Source: Stramonita haemastoma (taxonomy: Eukaryota > Mollusca > Gastropoda > Neogastropoda > Muricidae). From it: a stretch of 64,000 nt of DNA. A program made the translations under genes and the position numbers. This document shows, one piece after another, positions 1 to 11,880 of this stretch. Every line of letters starts with the position of its first letter. The stretch's first letter is position 1. The stretch is taken from positions 37,751,126-37,815,125 of the forward strand of contig CM060326.1 of assembly GCA_030674155.1 (NCBI GenBank). The letters are read 5' to 3'. The notes beneath the pieces were generated by a model that made no database searches, was not told the DNA's origin, and saw nothing but the letters and a program-made list of their open reading frames with translations.

Positions 1-85
1 TGCTTCCCACCCCCACCCTATCCCTTATCAATGCACTGTGGGTGGCCTAAGGCCGATTTACAAGTAATTTGTTTTAGAGTTCTGT

Positions 86-161
86 ATCTGTCTCTGTCTC
101 TCTCTGTCTCTCTTCTCTGTGTGTTGTCTCTCTCTTCTCTCTCTCTCTCTCTCTTCTCTCT

Positions 162-250
<89 letters not shown>
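86..250. repeat. (CT)n and (CTAT)n arrays
   Basis: Degenerate CTGT/CTCT changing to pure CT (165-213) and then CTAT units (220-250). Confidence 0.9.
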
Positions 251-252
<2 letters not shown>

Positions 253-466
253 TCGGATGAGACTATACACCGAGGCCCCGTGTGCGAACGTACGCAGAAC
301 ATCTTGCGCACTCGTTAAATCATGTTCTGCTTTTCGAAAGAGTAGGCCATTGTGTGCCGGTGGGAACAGATGACAAGATTTACAAAACTGCTTAAACACG
401 GGGACTGGATGTAAAAAAGAACATTAACGCTTAATTCATTATCCTCGATATAAAAGAATGAATGAA
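251..466 (+). mobile_element. SINE family A, 5'-truncated
   Basis: Starts at CGGATGAGACTATACACCGA in a TATC array and ends in the GAATGAATGAAT tail, running into another TATC array. Confidence 0.8.
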
Positions 467-480
467 TACCTATCTATCTA

Positions 481-570
<90 letters not shown>

Positions 571-573
571 CCT
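467..573. repeat. (CTAT)n array
   Basis: TATC tetranucleotide with a short CTGT block near 481-497. Confidence 0.92.
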
Positions 574-1125
574 GTGTTTGTTTGTGTGTTTGCAAAGTGA
601 TTGTGTGTGGCACAAAACTATAACTATTGATCAGGCATATTTTAACTAAAACACCCATTTACTCTTATTCTTCACGTATAAAATCATGTAAACTGCAAAT
701 ACAAACAAAATGGCAGCATCCTGCACAAAGGGGCTCGTATGCGTCACACACCTCTGATACTTAAGTCGTTTCCTTATCTTCAAAGAAGTGTGTAATGTCT
801 GGCACAGAAATGACATACTCTGATTCATCCCCATTAGTGATTTAAACTGGTTAAATGTCTATTGCAGTCATGACTGAATGTGATATCATTGCATATTTTT
901 GTACAAAAATGTCCTCAAATCTACAATATTTGCGTCACTACCTTTTCATAAACTCTTGTCTCTATTTGTCGGCGTTAGATTTCAAAATGGTTATCAACAC
1001 TTTTTTTAAAAAAATAAAAGCGTTATCAGCATTCTAGGAAGGGGTAGTGGGGGAGGGGGGTTACAAAAATTGAAAAGTCAAAGGTGGTGACAAGTGATTC
1101 ATTTTGTGATGGATAGTCAGCAGCA
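574..1125. other. Non-repetitive stretch, nothing recognised
   Basis: A/T-rich, with short ORFs only and no convincing coding or RNA signal. Confidence 0.6.
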
Positions 1126-1868
1126 TGAGGCGCAGGCAGCACAGCAGTGAAGACAGAGGCAGCAGTGAAGACAGAGGCAGCAGTGAAGACAGAGGCAGCA
1201 GTGAAGACAGAGGCAGCAGTGAAGACAGAGGCAGCAGTGAAGACAGAGGCAGCACAGCAGTGAAGACAGAGGCAGCAGTGAAGACAGAGGCAGCAGTGAA
1301 GACAGAGGCAGCACAGCAGTGAAGACAGAGGCAGCAGTGAAGACAGAGGCAGCAGTGAAGACAGAGGCAGCAGTGAAGACAGAGGCAGCACAGCAGTGAA
1401 GACAGAGGCAGCACAGCAGTGAAGACAGAGGCAGCAGTGAAGACAGAGGCAGCAGTGAAGACAGAGGCAGCACAGCAGTGAAGACAGAGGCAGCAGTGAA
1501 GACAGAGGCAGCAGTGAAGACAGAGGCAGCACAGCAGTGAAGACAGAGGCAGCAGTGAAGACAGAGGCAGCAGTGAAGACAGAGGCAGCAGTGAAGACAG
1601 AGGCAGCACAGCAGTGAAGACAGAGGCAGCACAGCAGTGAAGACAGAGGCAGCACAGCAGTGAAGACACAGGCAGCACAGCAGTGAAGACAGAGGCAGCA
1701 GTGAAGACACAGGCAGCACAGCAGTGAAGACACAGGCAGCACAGCAGTGAAGACACAGGCAGCACAGCAGTGAAGACACAGGCAGCACAGCAGTCAAGAC
1801 ACAGGCAGCACAGCAGTCAAGACAGAGGTAGCAGTGAAGACAGAGGCAGCACAGCAGTGAAGACTCGG
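1126..1868. repeat. Minisatellite, 18- and 23-bp units
   Basis: The basic unit is GCAGTGAAGACAGAGGCA. It alternates irregularly with a longer version carrying an inserted CAGCA. Units near 1660-1800 change AGAGG to ACAGG. Both strands are open across it, giving spurious Ser/Leu-rich ORFs. Confidence 0.9.
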
Positions 1869-2028
1869 TGTTCCCCCACCACTTATCCTCATCAACCTCT
1901 GCTGCTCTGTGGGCAAAGAAACTGCTTCTCTCCCTTCCCTGTACGTGATTGATGCTCTCGGGCAGTTTTTCATTTTGAGTTTGATTCGCTTTATCTCTGT
2001 CTGTCCTCCTGTCTGTCTCTGTCTGTCT

Positions 2029-2251
<223 letters not shown>

Positions 2252-2317
2252 TGTGGTAGATCAGAGGTCTAGCGGATTTTTTTTTTTCATTTCAAGTCTG
2301 TTTACCCTAGATGATAT

Positions 2318-2463
<146 letters not shown>

Positions 2464-2691
2464 TGTGGGAGTGAGTGTGTGCGTGTTTGAGTCGTGTGTA
2501 TGTGTGTGTGCGTGCGTATATGTGTGTGTGTTTGTGTGTGTGTTGATCAGAGGAATGTAAGATAAACAGACAGGCAGAAAGACAGGCAGGCAGGCTGGTA
2601 GCCAAACATAGCGGCAGACATTCAGACACACACAGAGTCAGACAGACAGGCAGGTAGGCGACCATAATCTCTCTTATATTTGTTTTTTCCA

Positions 2692-4210
2692 GTTTGGCCT
2701 TGAATAATACTTTGAAGTGCCTGAGTACTTGCCAGAGGCCGTCATGCCATACCCTGTCAAAGGCCTTTTTGAAGTCTATAAAATTGTGGTACAAGTCTTT
2801 TTGGTGTTGGAGATGCTTCTCTATCAGAATTCTCAGGTTGAAAATTTGTTCCATTGTGCTGCGTTTTGGTCTAAAGCCCGCTTGTTCTTCTGCTAGGAGT
2901 TTTTCTGCTTGGTTTTTCAGTCTGTTGAGGACTACCTGCAGCATGATCTTGCTAGGATGGCTTATGAGACTGATGGTTCTGTAGTTCTGACATTGCTTGA
3001 GGTTTCCTTTCTTTGGCAGGGGTATTACAAGAGACTGTGTCCATTCTTTTGGCCATTCTTTGGTGTCGTGGATCTTCTGACAAAGATCTGTGAATCGCCT
3101 TGCTGTTTCATTCCTTCCATTTTTTATGAGTTCAGCTGGGATGTTATCGATTCCAGGGGACTTCCCCTTCTTCAATTGTTTAATAGCTGTGTCTACTTCA
3201 CACCTTAGTATTGGTGGGTCTTTATCTTGGTGTTCAGGGGGTTTGTTGGAAACTATGTTGGTATCTGGGCGTAGTGGGTAGTTATACAATCCCTCACAGT
3301 ATTCTGTCCAGCGCTGGAGGATGGCATTGTTTTCCGTTAAAAGATTTCCTTCTTTGTCTTCAATAACAGAGGCTTTAGGCTGTGTGGTTTTCGTTAGTGC
3401 TTTCAGAGTGTTGTAAGCTGTTTTGCTGTTTCCCTTGGCCATTCCATCTTCGATGTTGTTGCATTGTTCTTCTATCCACGCTTCTTTGGCTTCTCTCATC
3501 TTTTTCCTCACTTCTCTGTGGCTATCCATGTACTTGTTGTTGGCTTCTTGACTTGTGAACTTTTGCTTCTTAAGTTCTCTTCTTTTGTCGCAGAGGTCAA
3601 GAACCTCATTTGTCACCCAGGGTTGTTTCTTTGTTCTGCTTCTGCCTAATGTTTCTTCTGCTGCTGTTGTTAGCACTTCTTTGATGTTGTTGGCTAATGT
3701 GTTCACATCATTGTCAATGGCTGTGAGTGCGGCGAACTTTCCTCCAATGTTGGCTTGGAAGATCTCAACCACTGTTGGGTCTTTGAGTTTTTCCAGGTCG
3801 AATCTTATGCGTGGGCTTTTTGGCTGTTGTTTTGCTTTCAGTTTCAGCCTGATGGTGGTAAGTACAAGGTCGTGGTCACTGCCAATGTCAGCTCCTGGGA
3901 ATGTTCTTGTATTTGCCTTGTTTATGCTGGATTTGAATCTTTGGGGTGACAGAATGTAGTCAATTTGATTATGAATCAGACCATTTGGTGAGTGCCAGGT
4001 TGATGTTCTAGATGGCTTGTGAGGGTGGAGTGTGTTAGCCAGAGTTAGTTTGTGCTTCTTTGCGAATTCCAGCAGCCGCTGTCCTCTGTCATTTGTTTCT
4101 CCCAGTCCAAAGCGTCCTGTGGTTCCTGCCCAGGTGTCGTAGGCATCAGGTCCCACCTTAGCATTCCAATCGCCTTCCACAATAAGGATGTCTTTTTTGG
4201 GCGTTTTGGA
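2692..4210 (-). mobile_element. RTE-like LINE, endonuclease-RT segment (inverted 5' part)
   Basis: The minus-strand frame holds the C-terminal half of an apurinic-type endonuclease (GDWNAKVG near 4150-4180, QIDYIL, GSDHDLV near 3866-3883). It continues into the start of a reverse transcriptase (KGKSPGIDNIPAELIK, PLPKKGN, EEQAGFRPKRST, FIDFKKAFDRVWHDGLW). It breaks near 2692 before the FADD catalytic motif. The wording matches RTE-type LINEs ('craniofacial development protein 2-like' in automated annotation). It is dead: the endonuclease N-terminus and most of the RT are missing. The C-terminal tail lies to the right in opposite orientation. Confidence 0.9.
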
Positions 4211-4550
4211 GAACACAAGACCAATAACTATGTGAAAGAGGAAATCAAAAAGCGTGTGGGCCCCCAAGAGCCTTTGCTCTCCACCATAAAGAGGAGAAAG
4301 CTGATGTGGTTTGGTCACACCACAAGACACAACACCCTAGCAAAAACCATCTTGCAAGGAACAGTCGAGGGCAAAAGAAGAAGAGGCCGCCAAAAGAAAT
4401 CATGGGTTGACAACATCAAAGACTGGACTGCCCAACCCCTGCAACGCCTCCTACTAGCCACACAGGATCGTGAAGCATGGAAAAAGATCTCCGTTGCGTC
4501 TTCTCTCATGTCCCCCCTACGTCCTTTGGGACATGGGACTGAGTGAGAGT
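4211..4550 (+). mobile_element. RTE-like LINE, 3' ORF tail
   Basis: The plus-strand frame reads EHKTNNYVKEEIKKRVGPQE, LLSTIKRRKLMWFGH, GTVEGKRRRGRQKKSW, and ends SLMSPLRPLGHGTE with TGA at about 4544-4546. This is the characteristic C-terminus of the same RTE family whose EN-RT part lies inverted immediately to the left. It is followed by GTGAGAGTGAGTGA, a typical short-repeat 3' end. Confidence 0.88.
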
Positions 4551-5139
4551 GAGTGAATACTTTGAAGGTATCTTCCTATTTTCACATGGGCCAAACAGCA
4601 CTAAAAGCCGTTTGCTCAGATAATCCTTTCTTCTACATCCCATTTTTTTCCACAATATTTGTGATGTGTCTTCGTTGTTCTTTGCCTACACTCATAAAGA
4701 TGCTTACTAACCTGTCTTGTCTCATACCAGAATCGACACTAAGAGTTGACGACCTGACGTAAGTCACTGAGATTTATGTCTGCCCTCCCCAACATGTGTC
4801 TGTCTGTTTAATCTTGGTCAGAATAAACTTGAGGGCGGAATGCTGTGTCGTTAAGTGGTGGTTGTCGTAAAGTGGACGTGCTCAATGGATTCGAGAAGTT
4901 TTCCTAGCTCGGGTCTGAACACTTCCTGTAGAAACTCGCCTTCTCTTTTCCTTCACCAGTTGGGCTGCCAGTGCCCAGACTGCGAATGTGACCATTCCTG
5001 TTGTCTGTGTAAGCATGCAAATTGGGTAAAATAAAGATTTTCCTCGGGTGAAGTTGGGGAATACTTGTTTTACGTTTGAATTCTCGACTAAATTTTTATT
5101 CATGCAATATCTTTTCATTACCATAATTTCGGATTGTTT
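4551..5139. other. Intergenic, nothing recognised
   Basis: Between the LINE 3' end and the family D SINE. Short ORFs only. Confidence 0.5.
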
Positions 5140-5455
5140 TTACTTTTATGTGTAAGGTAAATGGTAAAGGTGTCCCATAACTTAGGCGGTCGTAGGGGAG
5201 CGAAGCATCAGAGACCTCAGCTTCTCTAGGGGCCAGCATATTGAGGGCGGCGCCCATCTTCTCTCCCTCGCTGCTTTACCTTCCCTGACCGTAAAGAGGG
5301 CAGGTACCCATTTACAGCTGGGTGGACTGGGGAAACTGTAGTGAAGCCAAGGCGCGCAAACGGTCACCCATCCAACTGGTAACCACGCTCGACGCTGCTT
5401 AACTTGACTGGGGGAAAGCGAGTGCTCTGACCACTTAGCTATCCCGCCCCCGTTT
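5140..5455 (-). mobile_element. SINE family D copy 1
   Basis: AAGGTGTCCCATAACTTAGG, CTCCCTCGCTGCTTTACC, ACCCATTTACAGCTGGGT and GCGCGCAAACGGTCACCCAT, ending at a reversed tRNA-like head (CTGACCACTTAGCTATCCCG). Same order as 28455-28735. Confidence 0.75.
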
Positions 5456-5980
5456 ATGTGTGTGTCGATATAAAGCGATGTGCGACGAGTTTTTTTTAAA
5501 AATAAATTCCAATTATGCTTCGACTATGTTCTCGCAGTTGAGCGTGTTAATCCAGTTAAAGATCAAGACAATAAAACCAGTTAGGGACACCACAGATCAC
5601 TGAAAAACATTGCTCAGAAAGTCAACTTTTGACCAGTCGAGCAAGGAGTTGGAAAATACTTAACCAGAGAAGTACAAAGAGTGTCTGCGGATAAGATTAA
5701 ACCATTATAGGACTAATTTTGTTTTTGTGTGTGTGTGTTTGTCAGAAAATCCTAAGACGATGTCTTCTTTCACCATGTCATTGTACTTTGGGTAGGGGAA
5801 GGGAGGGGGGTTGTTTTTACATCACATCCCATATATTCTGTAGTCTTCTCAAGCGTAGAACTGGTGTGGACGAACTGACAACTAGTGCTACCCATCTTTG
5901 TCTATGGCTATAAACTATTTATCTATCGATTTATTTATCTGTTCATTTATCTATCATTTATTTGTTTGTTCGTTTATCTC
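5456..5980. other. Intergenic, nothing recognised
   Basis: Contains a short GT tract (5728-5740) and TTTATC units near 5920-5970. No gene signal. Confidence 0.5.
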
Positions 5981-6190
5981 AGGGACAATGGAATCAGCTT
6001 TAATGTGTTTTTACATACAATCCCCGTGTGCATGCATAAGTTCTGCCTTTTGGAAGAGTAAGTTGTTGTTTGCAGGTGGGAACAGATGATAACATTTGCA
6101 AAACCGTGTGCACACAGGGACTGGATGTAAAAAAAAATATATATATATATATATAATAAAACCGTTGGTGGTTATTCATTATCCTCAACA
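5981..6190. mobile_element. SINE family A, head-to-head fragments
   Basis: 5981-6045 reads as the minus-strand tail of family A, and 6040-6180 reads as the plus-strand body and tail, with a TA repeat inside. Two partial copies therefore sit in opposite orientation back to back. Confidence 0.6.
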
Positions 6191-6224
6191 ACAAGAAAAG
6201 GATTGAAAAAAAATTGAATCTCTC

Positions 6225-6480
6225 TCTCTGTCTGGTCACGTGGTTTCTTTAATTTTTCTTCCTCCTCTTTCTTTCTTTCTTTCTTCTTCCTTTTTTTCTT
6301 TCTTAAAGCTAATCTCATTCTGTCTTTCTTTTCGTCCTTCTGTCCTTGCTTCTTTCTATCGTTCTATCTGTACTGTCCTTTATTAATTACTTTCTATCTT
6401 TTTTCCTTTCCTCTGTCTTTTCTTTTTGTCTCTTTATTCGGCTTTTTCTTTCTTTTTTTTCGTCTATATAAGAATTGGGT
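6225..6480. repeat. Pyrimidine-rich degenerate TTTC tract
   Basis: About 250 bp of TTTC/CTTC-like sequence on the + strand. Confidence 0.7.
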
Positions 6481-6639
6481 TTGTTCAGCAGAATTTTGTC
6501 GGAACAAGTATTGAGTTGCTTTGAGTTCTTTGAATTGCATATTGCATCCATGACATCTTTTTTAACGTTTTGAGTTTTGGTTTTTCATGATACAAAAAGC
6601 TTTCTGAGGGTAAGGGGGGGGGGGTGAATGGTGGTCCGT

Positions 6640-7005
6640 TCCTCAGCTAGAGCTCCGAGGTTTACTGACGGTGAGATTTTCACGTTTGTGACCGTTTTTA
6701 CCTCCTTTCATTAAGGTATCAGCATTCCGTCTTCTGAGATACAGTTGGGAATTGTATCTACCAATTGTGCCAGGGTAGTCGGAAGGTATCTCCTGTCTCT
6801 TTCTAAGGTCCAGTTGTCATGGGTTCTTTTGACGTGCACGAGTCTGTAAGCACACAGGCCCCACTGATTTAGAGTCTCCTCTTAAAGACTTGACATTCAG
6901 TGTGATTTTACAGTCATACTGGGAAGAATGGGCAAGGCTGGGAATGGAACCCAGAACCTCACAGTTTACTTGTTAAGCAGGTGAACGTCTAAACCTTCCT
7001 GTCAC
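6640..7005 (-). mobile_element. SINE family C body with the alternative head
   Basis: Body CAGCTAGAGCTCCGAGGTTTA with ACGGTGAGATTTTC, then about 110 bp of head ending AAGCAGGTGAACGTCTAAACC. The head is shared with 63475-63595. Confidence 0.65.
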
Positions 7006-7094
7006 CTTCCTTCTTATACAAAAATAGTTCAACTTGGGATAGGATACGAATTTTCAGGAATGGTTTCCCAAAGAAGAGAATTAAAAGCATCTTG

Positions 7095-7230
7095 CATGCA
7101 TCACACCGATGTCGTGTTAGACCTAGTCCCCGATGTCGGAATGCAGCTGCCTTAATGGTAGGCACATGGATGTATACACAAAATCTCACCATCGGTGAAT
7201 CTCGGAACTTTAGCCAAGGAACGAAAAAAA
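7095..7230 (+). mobile_element. SINE family C tail fragment
   Basis: CCCCGATGTCGGAATGCAGC, AATCTCACCATCGGTGAATC and a final GCCAAGGAACGAAAAAAA. Confidence 0.65.
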
Positions 7231-7266
7231 GGCATATGCAATAACTTTAAAAAGGAGAATCAGTAA

Positions 7267-7395
7267 AAGAAGAAGAAGAAGAAGAAGAAGAAGAAGAAGA
7301 AGAAGAAGAAGAAGAAGAAGAAGAAGAAGAGATGATGGTGATGGTGATGGTGATGATGATGATGATCACATCATCATCATCATCATCATAAATAC
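7267..7395. repeat. (AGA)n and (ATG)n arrays
   Basis: About 21 AGA units (7267-7332), then GATGGT and GATGAT units, then ATCATC. The last two form an inverted repeat around GATGATCACATCATC. Confidence 0.9.
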
Positions 7396-7754
7396 CACAC
7401 AACCACAACACAAAACAGTAACAAAAAACAAAGTAGGAGGTAAAAATAACGATAACAGTGATGATGAGACGGATAACCATAATCCTATTCCTGATTATCT
7501 TTCTTCTCGTCCCCTATCATTATCGCGTCTTTCTATCTTTTTTTCAATCCATTCTTCATACCACACTCATGTAGACTTGAGGAAAGTAAGAAAAAGATAA
7601 CACGTACCCCCCAAAAAAACGCAAAGGCTAAAGAGAGGTAATGGTCTGTGGTGTTTAATGCAATGGCCATTTTCTGTCTGTGTCTGTCTCATCTCCATGG
7701 TGACGTGTATGGGAGCTGGAGAAGGAGGAGCGGTGGGGGGTTCTCTTATGGAGT

Positions 7755-8140
7755 CAGCCCTGCTGAAAGTAATGGAGAAATGGAGTCAGCCCTACTGAAA
7801 GTAATGGAGAAATGGAGTCAGCCCTGCTGAAAGTAATGGAGAAATGGAAGTCAGCCCTGCTGAAAGTAATGGAGAAATGGAGTCAGCCCTGCTGAAAGTA
7901 ATGGAGAAATGGAGTCAGCCCTGCTGAAAGTAATGGAGAAATGGAGTCAGCCCTGCTGAAAGTAATGGAGAAATGGAGTCAGTCCTGCTGAAAGTAATGA
8001 AGAAATGGAGTCAGCCCTGCTGAAAGTAATGGAAAATGGAGTCAGCCCTGCTGAAAGTAATGGAGAAATGGAGTCAGCCCTGCTGAAAGTAATGGAGAAA
8101 TGGAGTCAGCCCTGCTGAAAGTAATGGAGAAATCCATGAC
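7755..8140. repeat. 32-bp minisatellite
   Basis: About 12 copies of a unit of the form GGAGTCAGCCCTGCTGAAAG plus TAATGGAGAAAT. Copies are nearly identical apart from single substitutions and 1-3-base indels (e.g. 7848, 8031). Confidence 0.92.
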
Positions 8141-8214
8141 TGGTGAACTGTCTGAAGGCTCTGGCTCCGTTTTAGTAGACATCATGGTGAGGTGAGCCAA
8201 GAGAGAGTGTGGGG

Positions 8215-8395
8215 AAAAGGGGAGAGGAAGGAAGGAGGAAAGGAAGGAAGGAAGTAAGGGAAGGAAGGAGAGAGGAATGAAGGAAGGAATGGAGGGTAAG
8301 GTAAGGGGAAGGAAGGGGGTGGTGAGGAAGGAAGGAAGGGATGGAAGAAGGAAGGAAGGGAAAGGAAGGAGAAAGGAAGAGAAAGAAAGAAAGGA

Positions 8396-8427
<32 letters not shown>

Positions 8428-8428
8428 A

Positions 8429-8460
<32 letters not shown>

Positions 8461-8765
8461 AAAGGGGCGAGGGAGGAAGGAGAGGGAGGAAAAAGAGAAG
8501 AAAAAAGGAAACAAAAGAAAGAAGAGAAGAAAAGAAACACAAAAAGACAGAAAGAAAAGAAAAAATGCAAATGGTCACAAAAAACGAAAAAGAAAAATGA
8601 AACATTGGGAGGCGGTGGAGGTATTAATGAAATCATGAAGGAAAGAAAATACACTGAACTAAAGGAGCAAACAGAAAAATAGAGACAAGGAGAGGAGAGA
8701 CAGAGAGAAGAAGAAAAAAGAAGAAGAAAGAAGGAAAGAAGCAAAGGACTAAACAATGACAAAAC
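8215..8765. repeat. 550-bp polypurine tract
   Basis: GGAA/GAAA-rich with very few pyrimidines and a pure GAAA core (about 8385-8460). It is a triplex-prone mirror-repeat sequence and the source of spurious Lys/Glu and Ser/Phe ORFs. Confidence 0.9.
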
Positions 8766-8872
8766 TAAAGAACAGAAAAGAGGAAGACAAAATCAAAGAG
8801 GTTTGAGGGAGGGGGAGATAGAAAGAAAAGAAAAAGATTACAATTGGACCTCTAAAAAAAAGATTTTGTGTA

Positions 8873-8875
8873 TGT

Positions 8876-8962
<87 letters not shown>
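8873..8962. repeat. (TA)n array
   Basis: About 85 bp of nearly perfect TA with one AA interruption at 8886. Cruciform-prone. Confidence 0.95.
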
Positions 8963-8964
<2 letters not shown>

Positions 8965-9420
8965 TTATAGCTCAATGTAAACTGTCTTACGTTATCTACA
9001 GCTTTTCGCTTCAAAAAGGCAAATTTTACATGGGTGTTTGTCCAACCACAGCAACACATAAACTATTGAACTACCTGCTCCTTCTTTGACCTATTCGACC
9101 TACAAAAAACACCAGTAAATATAAAATGAATTATCTGCCCATGTTTGACTAATATCTTTGTAATAACCAAAAACAAAACCTCTTAAGCAAAAGAGAAAAT
9201 AATCAGTGCATGGTTTGATGCATTGGCCCTTAAAATTACAAGTAAAATAGGAAGTAAATTATCTGTCCACAAGTTGACGTATCATTCTGGAATTTCTGAA
9301 TAAGGCTTGCTGAGAATGGGCAAAAATATCAATGAACACAATGCATCAAGTGATTAGGCTCCATGTCCAACGATGCTTAATTATGATTTAACATTACTTT
9401 TTCTTTTTCTTGAGAAAACA
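8963..9420. other. A/T-rich intergenic, nothing recognised
   Basis: No ORF or repeat of note. Confidence 0.5.
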
Positions 9421-9582
<162 letters not shown>

Positions 9583-9964
9583 CTCTCTGCTAATGAGCCC
9601 AACCCTGCTTTACTTATGATGTATTTGTGACTCATGTTATGTTATATTGCGTTGTGTTATGTTGTGTTGTGTGGCATCATATTGTAGTCTATCCTAGTGT
9701 CGTACAGTTCACTGTATTGTTTTGTGTGCCTTTTTGTATTTTGATCATGACATTGCTTTCAAAGTCTTGTTGCTATTTTAAAAGTGATAGGATTCTTGAA
9801 GTGTGGCGACATGCTTTTTGTAATACTTTTTTTCCATTTTCATAAAACTTTTACCAGAATGTTGCTGAATGTTTGTTCTTTAACATGTGCATTTACCAGT
9901 GCTTTGCACCAATCTTAATCTGCTGTGAAGAACTTTTTTAGTTAGACTTTTTTTATTTCCAAAT

Positions 9965-10285
9965 CGTACTCATGTGATTTTTTTACACCCAATCCCCGTG
10001 TTCATGTGGTTTTGTGAATGCTGTCATCCGTTGCCACAGGCACACAATGGCTAATTCTTCAGAAAAAAGGAACAGGTTATAACTTGTGCGCAAAGTGTTC
10101 TACGTGCGTTTACATACCGAACCTTGGTTTATTGTGCCATCCAAAAAACCTTATGGGGAGTGGAACCGGTACTGATGTTAACACCAATGGAAAAATCCAC
10201 TTGAACAGGTGCCTTGGTGGTGACTCAAACCAGAGCCATTATATCACGAGTGTAACGCTCTAACCACAGACTACCCTCCCCCCTG
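9965..10285 (-). mobile_element. SINE family A, divergent copy
   Basis: Minus-strand copy from tail (CTCATGTGATTTTTTTACACCC) to tRNA-like head (CTCTAACCACAGACTACC). It ends in a C-run at 10283-10305. Confidence 0.7.
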
Positions 10286-10305
10286 ACCCCCCCCCCCCCC
10301 CTCAC

Positions 10306-10931
10306 AACCCCCCCCCTCCCCCAATACTAAGATTAAAGCTATCATAATGTTGAATAGAAAACCTCGTTATATAGAAACGAACATCATTGTTAGATGTATA
10401 CAGCAGATCAAAAACATCTCCGTTTGCAATCATATTTAATGAAGAGCAATAACTGATTTTAAAATAGAATTTTGCATGTTCTAAAATGACAATGATAAGA
10501 AATGCAAGATATAAAAGTACACGTGTTCTTTCTGAAATCAAAACAAAGAAGAAGGTGAGAAAGCTCGCAAAGAAGCCTTCAGAGGTAATTCACCCAGTAA
10601 TGACACATTCCCTAAGTTCAAAAGCATCACAAATTACTGAATTCAGCACGATACGTCTCCTTTAGTAAAAAAAAAAAAACAACAACAAAAACATACATAC
10701 AACAATAGTTGGTGTCCGAGCGCTCGACAAAGAAGAAGAAATAAACAAATAACAGCCACAAAATTCAAACATCTTCCAACATTAGCAATCATTCCCTTTC
10801 CTTTTAAATGTGTGGAGTACAGAGAGAGACAGAGATAACAAGGTTGAGGCTGTGATAAGGTTTTGTTTAATGGTGCATGTGATCTCTCTTAACACCGCCA
10901 TTCTTTGTGTTGGCAACACAGGTTTTCAGGG
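10306..10931. other. A/T-rich intergenic, nothing recognised
   Basis: Short ORFs only. A-run near 10669. Confidence 0.5.
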
Positions 10932-11236
10932 AGATGGGACAGTCTGGTGGTTAGAGTGTTGCACGTCGCCCTCGCGATCTGACAACCCGGGTTCGATCCC
11001 AGATTCCAACCACCTCCAAGACGCCCTTTTGAAGGGGTTCTTTCCTCTGAAGTTAACATCAGTGCCGACTCCACTCCCCGAAATGCCTTTCGGATGAGTC
11101 TATACGCTGAGGTCCTGTGTGTGAACGGACGCAGAACATCTTTGTATTTATATAACACTTTAAGTCGCAGTAGACTTGATTTTTTTTTTTAATTAAGCAC
11201 ATGAGTGCTTATTCCATTATCTTCGAAATAAAATGA
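10932..11236 (+). mobile_element. SINE family A variant
   Basis: Head with TCTGGTGGTTAGAGTGTTGC and B box GGGTTCGATCCC. The body is normal to about 11140. The middle is replaced by unrelated sequence and the terminal AGCACATGAGTGCTTATTCC motif returns at 11196. Confidence 0.7.
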
Positions 11237-11249
11237 TAAAAAGAACAAA

Positions 11250-11880
11250 ATGGCGGTATTCAACAGTGTCCTGCTTTGAGCTGTCATACGCAGGACACCA
11301 CCTACTAAGCCCCCTGCTGACGACAGTAATGTCTCAGTCGTGGAATCAGACTGGGTGAGACGCCCACCCAAGGTGGGGACCACCACAACATACCTCCGTA
11401 AACCTCCAAACCCAAGGCTTTGACACAATTTATCACAAGCAAAGAAATGCATGGGAAAATCAAACCTGAGGTCGCCATGAAATCGGAGCAACTAGGGTCA
11501 CCGAATCAGACACATTTTTTATTTACAGCATGATGAGGACTGTGTAAGGATGCTGCTATGAAAGTGCATGCGCTTTGAGACTGTTTGACAGGGCTGAAAT
11601 GTACCCTTCCTATCATATATACCCCGGCGTCAACCGGACCTGAGAGACACAGACACCTGCAGTGTTGGTCAGGTAACTTGAGCAACACTGTTAACATCAC
11701 ATCCCTAAAGTGAATGAAGCTCTACTGTGTGGTCCCAGTCTTCTCCAAGAGCTCATCACATTATCACCCTGGGTAGAAGCTGATCAGAGTCCTTAAAACC
11801 CTTTTTACTTAATGGGATTGGAACCTGAAACCATCTACCCCTTAACACAAACGCTAACCATTACACTGTGGAGTGGTGTC
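11250..11880 (-). mobile_element. SINE family E copy 1 (~630 bp)
   Basis: Read on the minus strand it has a tRNA-like head (AGTGTAATGGTTAGCGTTTG, GGTTCCAATCCC). A long body follows with ACACTGCAGGTGTCTG, AGTCTCAAAGCGCATGCACT and GGGGGCTTAGTAGGTGGTGT. It aligns with 58148-58730 along its whole length. Confidence 0.75.

Noticed and set aside
7755..8140. CRISPR-like array
   Set aside because: Direct repeats have no unique spacers, and the genome is animal; a minisatellite.
8042..8762. ORFs of 107-196 codons on both strands
   Set aside because: Produced by the polypurine tract and the 32-bp minisatellite; only Ser/Phe/Leu or Lys/Glu/Arg.
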